Positions 24,595 to 37,493 of a stretch of 64,000 bases of DNA are shown here, one piece after another. The position numbers and the translations under genes were made by a program. Origin of the DNA: Liolophura sinensis (taxonomy: Eukaryota > Mollusca > Polyplacophora > Chitonida > Chitonidae); contig NC_088304.1 of NCBI RefSeq assembly GCF_032854445.1, positions 23,879,704 to 23,943,703 of the forward strand, in the 5' to 3' direction. Within the stretch, counting starts at the first letter, position 1, and each line of letters starts with the position of its first letter. The notes below the pieces were generated by a model, which was given only the letters and a program-made list of their open reading frames with translations, was not told the origin of the DNA and made no database searches.

Positions 24595-25095
24595 GGCTAT
24601 GATGATACACATTTACACATATCATTTCAGTCTACACTTAGCTCTCCATTACTTCATTACATATGCTATGTTACACACTTATACATAGCACTGCAGTCTA
24701 CCCTTAGCTCTCCATTAGTTCACGACATATGCTATGTTACACATTTATACATAACATTTCAGTCTACCCTTAGCTCTCCATTAGTTCATTACATATGCTA
24801 TGTTACACACTGATACATAGCATTGCAGTCTACCCTTAGCTCTCCATTAGTTCATTACATATGCTATGTTACATACTTATACATAGCACTGCAGTCTACC
24901 CTTAGCTCTCCATTAGTTCACGACATATGCTATGTTACACATTTATACATAGCATTTCAGTCTACCCTTAGCTCTCCATTAGTTCATTACATATGCTATG
25001 ATACACATTTATACATAGCATTGCAGTCTACCCTAAGTTCTCCATAAGTTCACTACATATGCTATGTTACACATTTATACACTACATATGCTATA
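24595..25095. repeat. 66-bp minisatellite with internal inverted repeat
   Basis: About 7.5 units of 66 bases ('tctacccttagctctccatt' then 'agttcattacatatgctatg'). Each unit contains TGCTATGT and, about 12 bases later, its inverse ACATAGCA, so each can form a short hairpin. The 22-codon unit gives a spurious open frame at 24823-25047. Confidence 0.92.
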
Positions 25096-26629
25096 GTGAA
25101 GTAAATCAATATCCCAGTGTCTGAATCTAATGGAAGTTTACTATTTCTGGAAGTCATGCAATGTACAGTTATATGCCTACATGCATGTATATTGAAATGT
25201 ACTATTTTGGTAGAAAAGAAAGCTGATTTAGGTGATAAGTATCAGACTACATATATATTTTTTGATCTGAGTTAATTTACACAGAAATCAAAAATATTTA
25301 TTTTGTGTGGTATTGTGGGATGGTGTGAAACTGAATGGCCCATACCGCTCACCAAAACCGTAAATTCATGAGACTCAGTAGTCGGGATTTCAACTCACAA
25401 CTTAACAATACATTAATACCCCCTGACAGGCTCACTGCTGTGTGGGTGGTGAGCTCCAGAAGATCATATAATTAACACGGGTACAGAATTTTTTAAAACC
25501 TATTTAGTTCCTGTACACATTGTTACTAAAACAAAAAGGGGTATAAATTGTACATTTTACAATTACCTCTGCAATACTTTTGATTAAAGCACGGAGCAGG
25601 GATTCCTAAAAAAACAAACAACAACAACTTTTATAACGTATAAAGGATCACTTTGAAAATATATACTGGGTTTACATGGACAATTACAAGTGGATTCCCA
25701 GATAAGCTGGCAGATTCTCGGTGAGAATTAAATGTTTGCATCAGGCCTCTTACCTCATTTAACAAATTTATCAACAACAACAACAACAGCATAGGCTATA
25801 CTTGTAACTTGATCAATCTTCCGTAGGCCTACATATGTCAAAACACAAAATTATAATCATTGTGCTAATAGAAGCATAATAGAAAAAAAAAACAACATTG
25901 AAGTAAAATCACATAATTATTAAGTATGAAATACAAGGCCTAGTAGTGTGTACTATCGTGGTGTAATTACAAGTAAAAAAAAAAATACAAGTTTTGAACT
26001 CCAAAGATGTGCAAAAATGAAACGACAAATATTATCCTAAAGGGAATAGACTTTTATGTAATATGATTAACAAAATCCAGCATTAATAATTATCTTAGCT
26101 CTGGCAAAGACGCAGTTAGTAGCACTGTATGTTAAAGAGAATGAACAGCTACGCATCCCAAACTGTTAAAAGTAACCGATCAATGAAATGGCCAAAAATT
26201 TATACAGCGTTAAAATTGCATAACGGTATATTTTCGACAACAACAATAATAAACTTATGGAAGGTTTGATACTTTTGTGATGTTCATATAGTTTTAAACA
26301 TGTATATTTTGTTGTTTTCATATTATACAAAAATATTAGCCGTGATGAACGGATATTCGCAAAGGAGAAGAAAAAAAAGAGTTACCTGATCACAAGTTTT
26401 GGCAGACTGGATCTTAGATGAAACGATGAATCATTGCGGTTAATCGATGAGTCCATTATGTGGCTTAGCGCATGGAATAGGGATCATCAAATACCGTATT
26501 AAAGTTATCATTCTAAATATATTGTCAATGTTAACAGGTCTTATTTACCATTAAGTAAATAAATGTACCGTAATGGCGACCCAAATAGCATAAAATGCTC
26601 GGATCTCATTGAAACTGGCATTTGGAAAT

Positions 26630-27270
26630 GTGCGCCAGCTTTTCTGAGAGATGAGGATGGGATTGGTGTTGATAAGATTGCCCACCGAGTCCATCTAGTT
26701 GTACTTTAGCAGTTTAGCTATACTCTCTCTTTTCGGCACATTCCAGTCTAGTCGGTTTTATATCTGTCTGCTGTTATTCTCACCGTGTCAACTTTTCTGA
26801 GGCGAGGATGGGCTTGGTGTTTATAAGATTGTCCACTGAGTCCATCTAGTTGGACTTTAGCAGTTTAGCTATACTCTCTCTTTTCGGCACATTCCACTCT
26901 AGTCGGTTTTCTATCTGTCTGCTGTAATTCTTACCGTGACAACTTTTCTGAGAGGCGAGGATGGGATTGGTGTTGATAAGATTGTCCACTGAGTCCATCT
27001 AGTTGTACTTTAGCGGTCTAGCTATACTCTCTCTTTTCGGCACATTCCAGTCTCGTCGGTTTTCTGTCTGTCTGATTGTAATTCTTACGGTGTCAACATT
27101 TCTGAGAGGCGAGGATAGACTCGGTGTTACGAAAAAATTGTCCGAATTTTTAAAATAGCACACTGAGTCCATCTGGATCGCCCGTAGGAGTCTAACTATA
27201 CTCTTTCCTTTCAGCACATTCTACAGTCTCAAAACGTTTGTATCTGTCTGATTGTAATTCTTACAGTGCA
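26630..27270. repeat. ~152-bp tandem repeat, 4 copies
   Basis: Copies start with 'gaggatggg' at about 26653, 26804, 26957 and 27111 and share 'ccatctagttgtacttta', 'tatactctctcttttcggca' and 'tctgtctg'. The last copy is most diverged. No coding sense is seen. Confidence 0.9.
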
Positions 27271-28489
27271 TAAGAACATGATGAAATCAAACCATCCATG
27301 GCATAAATCACAACCGCAAAATGAGATCAGGCCATTACTCCAATAAAAGTTATTGATGTGGAATCTAAATTTTAATAGTCTTGATACACTTTTTATGCTT
27401 ATCTTCATGCATAGATTTTAATAATACAGCATCTACAAATATCCTCAATGACTTTAACTGGCTGAACATCATTCAATATTACTAATAACCCGATGATACA
27501 AAATCCTGATTTATACAGGACAGGTCTAATTATGTGCCATTTTAAAGTTTTTATGTAAATCACTATGGAATATTGTATTACCTCTCAGAAACATGAATTT
27601 ATATGGCGCATCATCTGGGTGAAGGACATATTTAAAGTCTGAGTTTTCTTTGCTTTTATTTAAATTCACAGTGCCGAATTTCGTCGGTGTGCAAGAAAAT
27701 ATCCCATACAGCAACAGTGTACACATATTCAATGTGAAAAATATCTGAGCAAATCAAGTTCATTAAAATTTGTTGCATTTTTAAATATCTTTAGTCATGC
27801 AGCAACTGTACATAAATACCGTCTAAAGATTTCCATCAATTTATTATGCAATTTAAGTCATGAAAATAACTCCCTAATATACTCCCTAACATACCACAGA
27901 AAAAAGAAAAAGAACAGGTCAAAAGAATATCGAGGAAAGGTGTAAACATGAAAGAAAAATAGAACATATTAAAAATATTTGAAAAAAAAAATCCGCAATG
28001 TCAGATCTACAGAGAGCACCTGTTTCGGTTTAGATTACACCTGTACATTATTACATATGACTTTATTATAAAACACTTGACCAAGGTCAGAAATATACAC
28101 CTTTATTACACATTCATGTATACAGCTACCGCCCTACACAAAATCATAATACACAATCTAAATGGTTTCACTGTACATCCATTTAAACAGAGACGAACAC
28201 GCTACCTGAAATATGTTCAAAATGAACAAGGCAGGAACATGAACAATACAACATCAACAACATGATCAACAAAACAACATGAACAACAAAACAACATGAA
28301 CAACCAAGTAATAACTTGCTCTTTCAACAATTAAAATGTTCAGGTGTCAACACTTTAATCATGCTATTAACTTTAGACAAGAGTAATGTGTTTGCCATTG
28401 ATTGGGAATACAGTTCTATTTTTATAATGGTTCACAGACTATTGAACAACCGATTTCAGCTGTTCAGGTTTAACTACTGTATTCCACCT

Positions 28490-28660
28490 AAAGATTAAAA
28501 TGTTTCAAATGACACATTTTGATTGACTCAGACTGATTCACCCACCTAATAGGGCCATTTCAGAGTTTCTTGTGAAGTTTTGATTTAATTTCTTATCAGA
28601 AAAAGTTAAATGTTGGCATCAAAAGTATTACTGTGTGTACAACTTTCACTTAAGGTGAAA
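28490..28660 (+). repeat. dispersed repeat G, copy 2
   Basis: 'tcaaatgacacattttgatt', 'cagactgattcacccacc' and 'tgttggcatcaaaagtatta'; partner at 8000-8190. Confidence 0.55.
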
Positions 28661-29544
28661 TATATAAATCAAACCTCACAAAAAGAGCCCTTACATGGCT
28701 CTATGCGGTAAATGAATCAATCAGAATCAAGCAAAATGTGCCAACTGCAAAAAAAAACCAAAAAAAAAAAAAAACCTCTGGGTCAAATACTGTACTTAAT
28801 TTGCTTGTATTTGCATGTAGTCTGATCCTGTATGTACTAAAATAGATAAAAATGTAAAACCAACAAACAAAGCAACAACAAAAAAAAAAAATCAACCAAA
28901 ACATCCACAAAAAACAACAGAGATATAGAAGTACATGTGTAAAGAATGCAAAAAAATTTTTAAAATGTTAAAAGTGCATGAGCTTGTGAACTGCCATAAC
29001 AGCCAACCTCACATACTCAACATAATCATTCAAGGCTTTTACCTGAGACAAAAAAATTCTTAAAAAATAATGAGTCTGGCATGAGACATCTACTATAACA
29101 ACCTGTAACTTACAGTCATGAGATAAAGTGAAAGAATACCCTCCAAAAACATGAAGCTGCCATCAGTGGAGCCACTGTTAGGAACTTATTACCCAAACTA
29201 CTAGTACCGTTATTTTCCTGATTTCCATTTCCTTAGGAAAATGCTGTTAAATGTTTGAGTTATCGCATGTTTTTGTCAGCCAACACTGATAATAATGGAT
29301 GCCACTGATGCGAAATTAGGTTGGTGTACTTTTCATTTTTTACCCTCGGATGAAACTCAAAACTTTGTATTTCAGCACTTGAATGTAATGTCTAAACTAT
29401 TCCAACATTAAACAGGTTATTTGGACCGAAAAGCCATTTATCACCAAATCAGAAATTGGCCCAAGAACCCACAGTACAATTCAAACACTAGACTTCATTT
29501 CATTCAGTCAAAGAACTTTCAAGAAATAAAAAAAGTAGTCAGGG

Positions 29545-29562
29545 TGGGAGGGGGGGGGGGGG
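29545..29562. repeat. poly-G tract
   Basis: A run of about 17 G within 'gggtgggaggggg..'; could form a G-quadruplex. A poly-C run is at 19382-19404. Confidence 0.85.
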
Positions 29563-31020
29563 GTGTACTATTATCTCAAAAATTTTCTGCAACGAGCTGA
29601 TAAAAGCACGATGCCATCCAACCAGAAATTATTTTTATGCCAAATGCCACATTTGGCTAAGATAAGGTAATGAACTTGTATTAGGTTGTTTCTTCGCCTT
29701 TTTGAGCAAAAGTGTGACATGAAACATCACCTGGTTGATGACCGTGTAAAATTTGATTGAAAATAAAAGCTGAACTGACAGATTTTTCTTGAAATTGGCA
29801 TATGTATAGCCAGTCAAAAACTACACTAATGATTATTGTGGTCAGCATGTGCATTTTCCAAGAGAATGTCATGAGAAATGTAAATTAAGTCACGTGCAAT
29901 AAGAGTCAAAATCTCCGATGTCAATGTGTTTACCTTAATTTTTCTAGAATTTCAAACTCTCTTAGAATTTCAAACTCTCTTGAATATTGCCACCCCTACA
30001 ATTGGATATTTAACCTTCTCAGAACGCTGCCGAAGGGGGTGGCTGATTGATGTTTACACAAACTAAGCGGATTATAGCTCCCTTAGTCGACCTATGACCT
30101 GTGTAGCTGCGCCTGCCACCTGGTATTCTCTGTTCTCTTCACCAGACGGTTACATCATCAAAACGTGATAACTTTACCACATACTTTACCACATCGTTCC
30201 ATGTCTGTGTCAAATGTGTTTGTCTGCCAGAGCCAGTTTGACCACAGGTATGGCAGATGATCTGCATAGAAAGGAGGCCTAACAGTTATCCATGCAATCT
30301 ACTAACAGTGTCCTTGATTATACCACTTAGATAAAGCTGAATGTTAAAGAAGCAAAAAAGTAGTAATTAATTTTAAATGGCCTGGGACTGTCAGTCTATT
30401 TCACAACCATCTTGCTTAACTACTACTTGAATCTATGCAAATACAAGTAGTAATACATACACAGGAATGACATTGCTACATGTATGTTACTTGAATATAG
30501 GAAGGTATTCACACAAAGCTATATGGCTTAATAGCTTTCTTAGTTAATTTCTGAATGAATAACTCACATCACTGTATGAAAATAGCATCATCTTACACAG
30601 TCAAGAAAGTCCTTCACTTGAGGGGAAAATAAATCAACAAAGGAATCAATGCAAGGTCATGCATGGCTAATGTCATGTCAAAAATGACAAGACCAATGTA
30701 CAGAAAATACAACTTCACTACATGTATTAAACACAGGATAATCAATATAGGGAACAAATGGCTTCAGTATTAAACAATGAAGTAGCAATATGAAGAACTT
30801 ATTGCTCCACAACGAAAATGGCAAGAGCAATATGGGAAATATACTAAAATGCAATTAAAATAGAAACAGTAAAATGAGATACAAATGGTTTACTATTAAA
30901 CCAAAGTACAAGTACTACATGACTATACTAACATAGTAAAATGGGAATTTACAGCTTCAGTATGTACGTATATGAATGGCTGGTTTTATAACTAAATAGC
31001 AATACAGGGAACAAATGGCT

Positions 31021-32165
31021 TCACCAACATAGCATAAGCAGTAGGGAGAATAAGTGCTCGGCTTCCCTACTTAATAACAATGCAGGGACACAAGACTTCA
31101 CCATCATGGCTTCACTACTTAATAAAAAATACAGGAAACCCATGGTTTGACTCACATGGGAACAGCAGTGGAGAGAACATTGACTGGATTCACTATTTAC
31201 TAACAATACAGGGTACACATGGCTTCACTAACATGAGAACCGCAGTAGGTAGATTAAGCAATTGGCTTCACTACTTAATAAAAAATACAGGAAACACATG
31301 GCTTTACTCAAATGGGAACAGCAGTGGAGAGAACATTGACTGGATTCACTATTTACTAACAATACAGGGTACACATGGCTTCACTAACATGAGAACCGCA
31401 GTAGGTAGATTAAGCAATTGGCTTCACTACTTAATAAAAAAACTCGGGAAACACATGGCTTCACTAGCCTGGGACCAGCAGTATGGAGATAAGTGATTGG
31501 CTTCACTACTTAATAAAAATACAGGGAACATATGGTTTCACTAACATGGGGGTCAGCAGTAGGGAGATAAGTGATTGGCATCAATACATAATAGCAATAC
31601 AGGGAACACATGGCTTCACTAACATGGGAACAGAAATAGGGAGAACAAGTGATTGGCATCAATACATAATAGCAATACAGGGAACATATGGCTTCACTAA
31701 CATGGGAACAGAAATAGGGAGAACAAGTGATTGGCATCAATACATAATAGCAATACAGGGAACATATGGCTTAACTAACATGGGAACAGAAATAGGGAGA
31801 ACAAGTGATTGGCATCAATACATAATAGCAATACAGGGAACATATGGCTTCACTAACATGGGAACAGAAATAGGCAGAACAAGTGATTGGCATCAATACA
31901 TAATAGCAATACAGGGAACATATGGCTTCACTAACATGGGAACAGAAATAGGCAGAACAAGTGATTGGCATCAATACATAATAGCAATGCAGGGAACATA
32001 TGCCTTCACTAACATGAGAACAGAAATAGGGAGAACAAGTGATTGGCTTTGCTACTTAACTGCATATACAGGGAACACATGGCTTCACTAACATGTTAAC
32101 AGCAGTAGGAAGAACAAGTGCTCGGCTTCCCTACTTAATAACAATGCAGGGAACACATGGCTTCA
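31021..32165. repeat. 78-bp minisatellite downstream of the ABCC gene
   Basis: About 14 units of 78 bases ('cttcactaacatgggaacag' then 'aaatagggagaacaagtgat'). The central units (31540-32040) are nearly identical and the edges diverge. The unit length is a multiple of three, giving 138- and 202-codon spurious frames. It is 3.6 kb beyond the ABCC stop. The flanks from 30700 carry single degenerate copies ('aacaaatggcttca'). Confidence 0.93.
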
Positions 32166-35033
32166 CCATCATGGCAGCAGCAGTACTGAAAGCAAGTGCT
32201 GGCATGGATTCGCTGTTTAATACTGAGATAGCAACATGAGAGTAAAATGTGCATGGCATGGAAACACAGCAATATACCATGGCATGAGTGACCGATGAAA
32301 GGATCTCGTGGCAGGATTAGCACGTGGTAACATCTGATGAACAATATTCACATAAAAGATTTAATTGGACCATGTACATGTACACTGTATGATGATGCAG
32401 AAAACTTCACCATTTCCTCACTGCTTTTTCAGGAGTATCAGCAGGTAGGTTACAATGCCATGATATGACATTAATAAATTGATTTATAGAGTTTAATGAG
32501 TTACATCTGTGTTTAATATACTGAGTTTAGGTCAAACTTGTATTAAGATGAGAATGGTGTAAAGATAGATGTCTGTTTTTAATATACTAAGTCTAAGTCA
32601 AACTTCCTATTGGTATCTGGGCCTACACGGACTGATATAAAAGTGATACCATTGTTCTATAAAGATTTCAATCTGTTTAAATCCATGGATAAGTCCATGG
32701 ACTAGAGTTCCAACTGGTGGCATAACAATATCTGGAATTAAAACTATGCAAATGTAACTAAATAAAGGACAATATACACAAAAGCTTAAAGAACTAAAGT
32801 ATATCTTGGCTCGGTGTGTTAGTTCATTGAGATTCTTTTGTACAGGAAGTGGAGAATGTTTACGGGTCTGTTACACAACACACGTGCATCACAGTCTTGG
32901 TCTCAGGTTTTTGCTAAAATGATGAGGCACACACACACACAACCTAAAATACCAGCTATCACAGAAATTCCAGTGAAAAAGCACTGTCAAAATAACACTG
33001 CTGTCTACACAAAAAACATAATCAAAGGAGTAATTATGTTGGAATTTCAGCTGATGAAGCACTTACAAGTAGTAACATACATTTTTGTGCAAGAAATCGG
33101 ATGGAAACAATTCAACGAGCAAAAGATGTTAAAGTTTGTTAAATCCCTGAATTCGAAGAAGCACTTTTCAAAATACATAAAATATGTCAATCAGTTAATT
33201 GAAAAATATTAGGCTGAAGCATCCTAGAATTATTCAAAAAGGCAGCTAAGCAGATGTTCTGCTCTCATGGCAAATCTCCTGACAACTTTTACAACAATCG
33301 GTACTAAATAATTCTAGAGATTTTGTCTTACATACACCTGAAACTTTGGAAGGTCATATGAAGATGGTTTTGAGTATTTGGCCCTCATTATTGCTGGTAT
33401 TCCAGTTATCATGGCTATAGTGAAGATATCTTTTAAGTCGAGGAAAGCAGGTAAATGCACACAGATATCATCACAGCCCGCAAGAGTGTAACAGGTTCTG
33501 TCGAGTCACAAGTCTGTAGGTCACAGAAGCAAAAAAATACAATGTCGCTGTCCCCAACACCCACCGTGAGCAACACCATTAGACTAATATCATATCTGGT
33601 AGGAGTTGAATAGCTAAACTTATTGGTATCGAGCATATAAGTGTCTTGTATGTACCTTTTTCTAGGCTTAAGTCATGGGTAATAGGGAATTCATAACCCC
33701 TAGAGACCTTCATATACGTGTAAATGTTGTACACAATCGACAAGAAAATGTTACTTCTGCAGATCCATGCGATTTTCCTTTCACTTCATCCATAAAGACA
33801 GAAATAATAAACACAGGCCTCATTCTGGGGTTCCTTACAGCTAAAAAGATGTCCAATCCTTTGTTTTGTTAATAAAGCTTTATAAGGCCACAACAATTTA
33901 AATTGTTGTTTTACGGGTGGAATAATTTTTTTTTGAACATTGGAGTAGGGTATAAAAATAAAATTTGAAAATCATCTAACTGGTGGAAAATCTGGACAAT
34001 CTCAGCATTTTTTTGGTTGAGGACATAGTCAAATGAATGGTAAGCCTTGAAAAACAAGGCAGTCACAAAAATATCAAGATAGGTCAAAATGTAAAGGTGC
34101 TTTTGTTTTCAATTTATTTTTCTTCTGTTTTTTGATTTTTTAGTGTTGGCATGCCCGAAAAAACACAAAATAAAACTAATATTGCCTGAACATGTTAGAA
34201 ATTGACCTTCAAATAGATACCTGCATGATGCATTGTTTCTTAAATAATATTGCACGTTGCACTGAAATGTTAAGACTTTGATGTGACAAAGGTATGTTGA
34301 GCATGCATCACAAGGCCACTTCAACCCCAAACCATTTCCCTGCACTCACACATATCTTGCTACTATAAAGAAAAATAATTTATCTTTAAAATATGCTTTA
34401 AGGTATTGAAAATCATAAAAAAACAACTGCTGATTGTTAAAACTTCATGATGTCAAATACACAGTGTGTAATAACTAGCTTAATATTCTAACTTTATGGG
34501 GGCCTGTCGAATGCCCAGGGCCCAGGGCAGCAGGGCTTTGATGTCATTTTACTGACGTCAAATATTCCTTTCCCAGCTCAAAATGACAACCCCACATTAA
34601 AGACAGTACAACATTACAACAGAAACTGATACATTGTAACAGTGTGAATGTTAGGCTAATCCATTCTTGACACAACAATGGTTCGAGGTCCTGTAGCACT
34701 CTAGTGCTACCTCACAGGGTTACAAAATATGCTGCCTTCCCATTACCTGGCATTTATGTTCTTGTTAAAAGGATATACTTTATAAAATGGTACACCAATG
34801 ACATGGCAAGATATAACCAATACTGAAGGTGATACACTTACTGCTTCTTTACATTTTGTGTTCTTTAAAACTTAACAACGTGAAACTAATGAAACCTTAC
34901 ATGAGTATGAAATATGTGAACTCACTGCTTCATGTCAAAGTAATCCAATGAAACCATGCAATGAAACCATGCAATGAAAGACAAGCATATGAAAGGACGT
35001 GAAGTGCATGATCCTCAACTGCAAACTTCATAT
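32166..35033. other. downstream of ABCC gene, possible 3' UTR at right
   Basis: No gene recognised. A 124-codon frame at 32838-33212 (plus) has no domain or splice support. A minus-strand AATAAA at 34113-34118 is a possible ABCC polyadenylation signal. Confidence 0.4.
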
Positions 35034-35475
35034 CAAGCTGGTCAATGATGAAACCTTCCACCAGTATGTGAAATGAATGATTAATAAACTGCAAACTTCA
35101 TATCAAGTTGGTTAATAACCAGATGTTTGGTTTACATGAAAGTACATGATCCTGTATCGAGTTGTTTAATAACCAGATGTTTGGTTTAAATGAAAGTACA
35201 TGATCTTGTATCAGGTTGGTTAATAACCAGATGTTTGGTTTATATGAAAGTACATGATCCTGTATCAGGTTGCTTAACAGCCAAACGTCTGGTTTACATG
35301 AAAGTACATGATCTTGTTTCGAGTTGGTTAATAACCAGACGTTTGGTTTACATGAAAGTACATGAATTTGAAATGCAAAAAACTCAACTGAAAAACAGTG
35401 TATCAAGTTGGTCAATAACCAAAGCTTTAAACGACAAGTACATGAATTTGAAATGGACAACATTCAACTGAAGAA
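35034..35475. repeat. 54-bp minisatellite in probable ABCC 3' UTR
   Basis: About 7 units marked by 'taataaccagatgtttggtt' and 'gaaagtacatgat', at 54-base spacing (35108, 35162, 35216). It lies 270-700 bases downstream of the ABCC stop codon, so it is probably transcribed in the 3' UTR. The flanking sequence up to 35740 has looser 'acatgaa' and 'tgatcctcaa' echoes. Confidence 0.88.
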
Positions 35476-35740
35476 CACCATATCAAGTGGGTTAATATTG
35501 AAACTTACATGAAAGACATGTAACCGCATGTGAAGCGCAGGACACTCAACTGAAAACTTCAGATCAAATGTGAAACCTTGCACGCAAGAACTGACATGAA
35601 ACCTTACATGAAGAGCCATGATGCCATGATCCTCTCATGAAAACTTCATATATTAACATAACAATTTGGTTTAAAGTGAAATCCTGTATGAATGGAAATG
35701 TGAACTGAATGATCCTCAATTGCAAACAATCCTCTATCCT

Positions 35741-35881
35741 CTAGTCTTTGTGCTGCCTGGCCAGTCTGTAGAAAAAGCTGTCCTGGTTGTTGAGAAGTGT
35801 TGCTGGGCTGTCCATCTCAATAATGTGTCCCTCCTCCAGAACGATGACTTTGTCGTATGATTCAATGGTAGATATACGGTG
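35741..35881 (-). CDS. ABCC/SUR-like terminal exon: H-loop and C-terminus
   Basis: 141 bases from acceptor gtcttttccag to the TAG stop at 35741-35743. It encodes HRISTIESYDKVIVLEEGHI, IEMDSPATLLNNQDS and FFYRLARQHKD. The first His is the H-loop switch residue. The ending 'VLEEGHIIEMDSPATLL..FYRL' is the standard ABCC C-terminus, of normal length. The 3' UTR presumably runs left from 35740. A minus-strand AATAAA lies at 34113-34118, about 1.6 kb from the stop; it is only one of many AT-rich candidates. Confidence 0.95.
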   Translation of the reverse strand, partial: HRISTIESYDKVIVLEEGHIIEMDSPATLLNNQDSFFYRLARQHKD

Positions 35882-36821
35882 CTGGAAAAGACAGGGAAAG
35901 ACATAAGGTGCCACAGATTTTGTTTTATATTTTATGGGCAAGCAGACCCTAAAAAAATCTGAAAAAAAAATGCAAATCCACTATATTTTGATGTTTTTAA
36001 AACTTTTTTGCTATTTTCCAATATGGTAAATACATTTTAAACAGGAAAAATTGATGGGACTGCTGTAGCAGAACTTTTTGTCATAATTCACCTTCCATGT
36101 CTTAAAATCTCCAAAAATGGGGGTGAAACTGCATCGTGTATTTCTGTGATTGGTATAAAATGTCTCTCGCTGGACGTGGCATGATGTCTTCACCACCATC
36201 AACCATCAGTATAGACATATTACATATCCATCAGTATTACATGTAAATGTAAAGAAAACAGTAAATAAAGTTTAAACACTGTCCACAAAACTAGTTCAAT
36301 TTATTTCTTTAAAATTTTTCCCATTGAGTAAAATGCCACCTAACATCCGATTCTACAGTGGTCTGGTGGGACCATGCGTATTAATTGCTCAGATAGTTTG
36401 TTTAAAGGTCAATTCAGTGGATAAATCCCAGCTCTATAGATACATGTAAATGCACTTTGAATAATGAAATGTAGCAATAGTATGCGTTTAATGGCAAAAA
36501 TCTGATATGACATCCACTGGTCTCAACATGGTCAGAAAAGACCACCGTCCATAGAATCCAAAGTTTCAAATGCTATTTACTACTTTCCAAAAAACTTCTA
36601 AAAAGTAAATCAAACTACTTAACTTTACAGAGTTTAATGGTCTTTCTAATGTGAGACATACTTCATGCTGGTGTTTTCTTTGTCTTTAATCTTTAGTCTA
36701 TGGCTTTCTGTAATAGAACTTTGATATCATACATGTATAACACCAATTCTAGACAATCTTTGCTTCTGACAAAAGCATATCTCCACCACGTGTTTTCATC
36801 TCAATTTTCAACGATCGATTA

Positions 36822-37061
<240 letters not shown>

Positions 37062-37228
37062 TTAGTTAATTGGCATTTTGCACCACAATGCAAAAATCAA
37101 ATGAAGAATTTACTTTATCTTCCAAAATATTTGGAAGATCAACTTCAAAAGATAAAAGTCTACTTGAACAAATCTTGGTATCATGTAACATTGTGAATGT
37201 ACAAAGCAATGGTACACTGCAAAACCAT

Positions 37229-37356
37229 GAAATACATTTATTTTATTGATGTTTTACGCCATACTCCAGAATATTTCACTTCTACGACAGTGGCCAGCAT
37301 TATGGTGGGGGGAGACCGGCAGAGCCCAGGGGAAACCCATGACCATCCGCAGGTTC
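37229..37356 (-). mobile_element. SINE-A, 5'-truncated
   Basis: Tail, 'gatgttttacgccatactcc' and body to 'gaccatccgcaggttcc'. Lies in the ABCC intron between the 36-bp array and exon 36831-36977. Confidence 0.88.
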
Positions 37357-37493
37357 CGTGTAATGTGTGTAGGACACTTTTCAAAACAAAAAGTAATATG
37401 ACAATGAAATAAAATGACCTTCCAAGTTAAGCAGTCACTTAATACAGAGCATCACATACTTTCCAGTATCACATTATTTACTGATTTAAATTT

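Larger units (their letters stand above)
25096..31020. other. intergenic, no gene recognised
   Basis: Outside the 152-bp array and repeat G, this stretch holds AT-rich sequence and A-runs only. Frames of 60-70 codons occur at random. Confidence 0.5.

Noticed and set aside
31080-32091. 138- and 202-codon repetitive frames
   Set aside because: Produced by the 78-bp tandem array, whose unit is a multiple of three; no domain resemblance.
32838-33212. 124-codon plus-strand frame downstream of the ABCC gene
   Set aside because: Lysine-rich random-looking translation, no domain, no splice or promoter evidence, and AT-rich sequence where such frames occur by chance.
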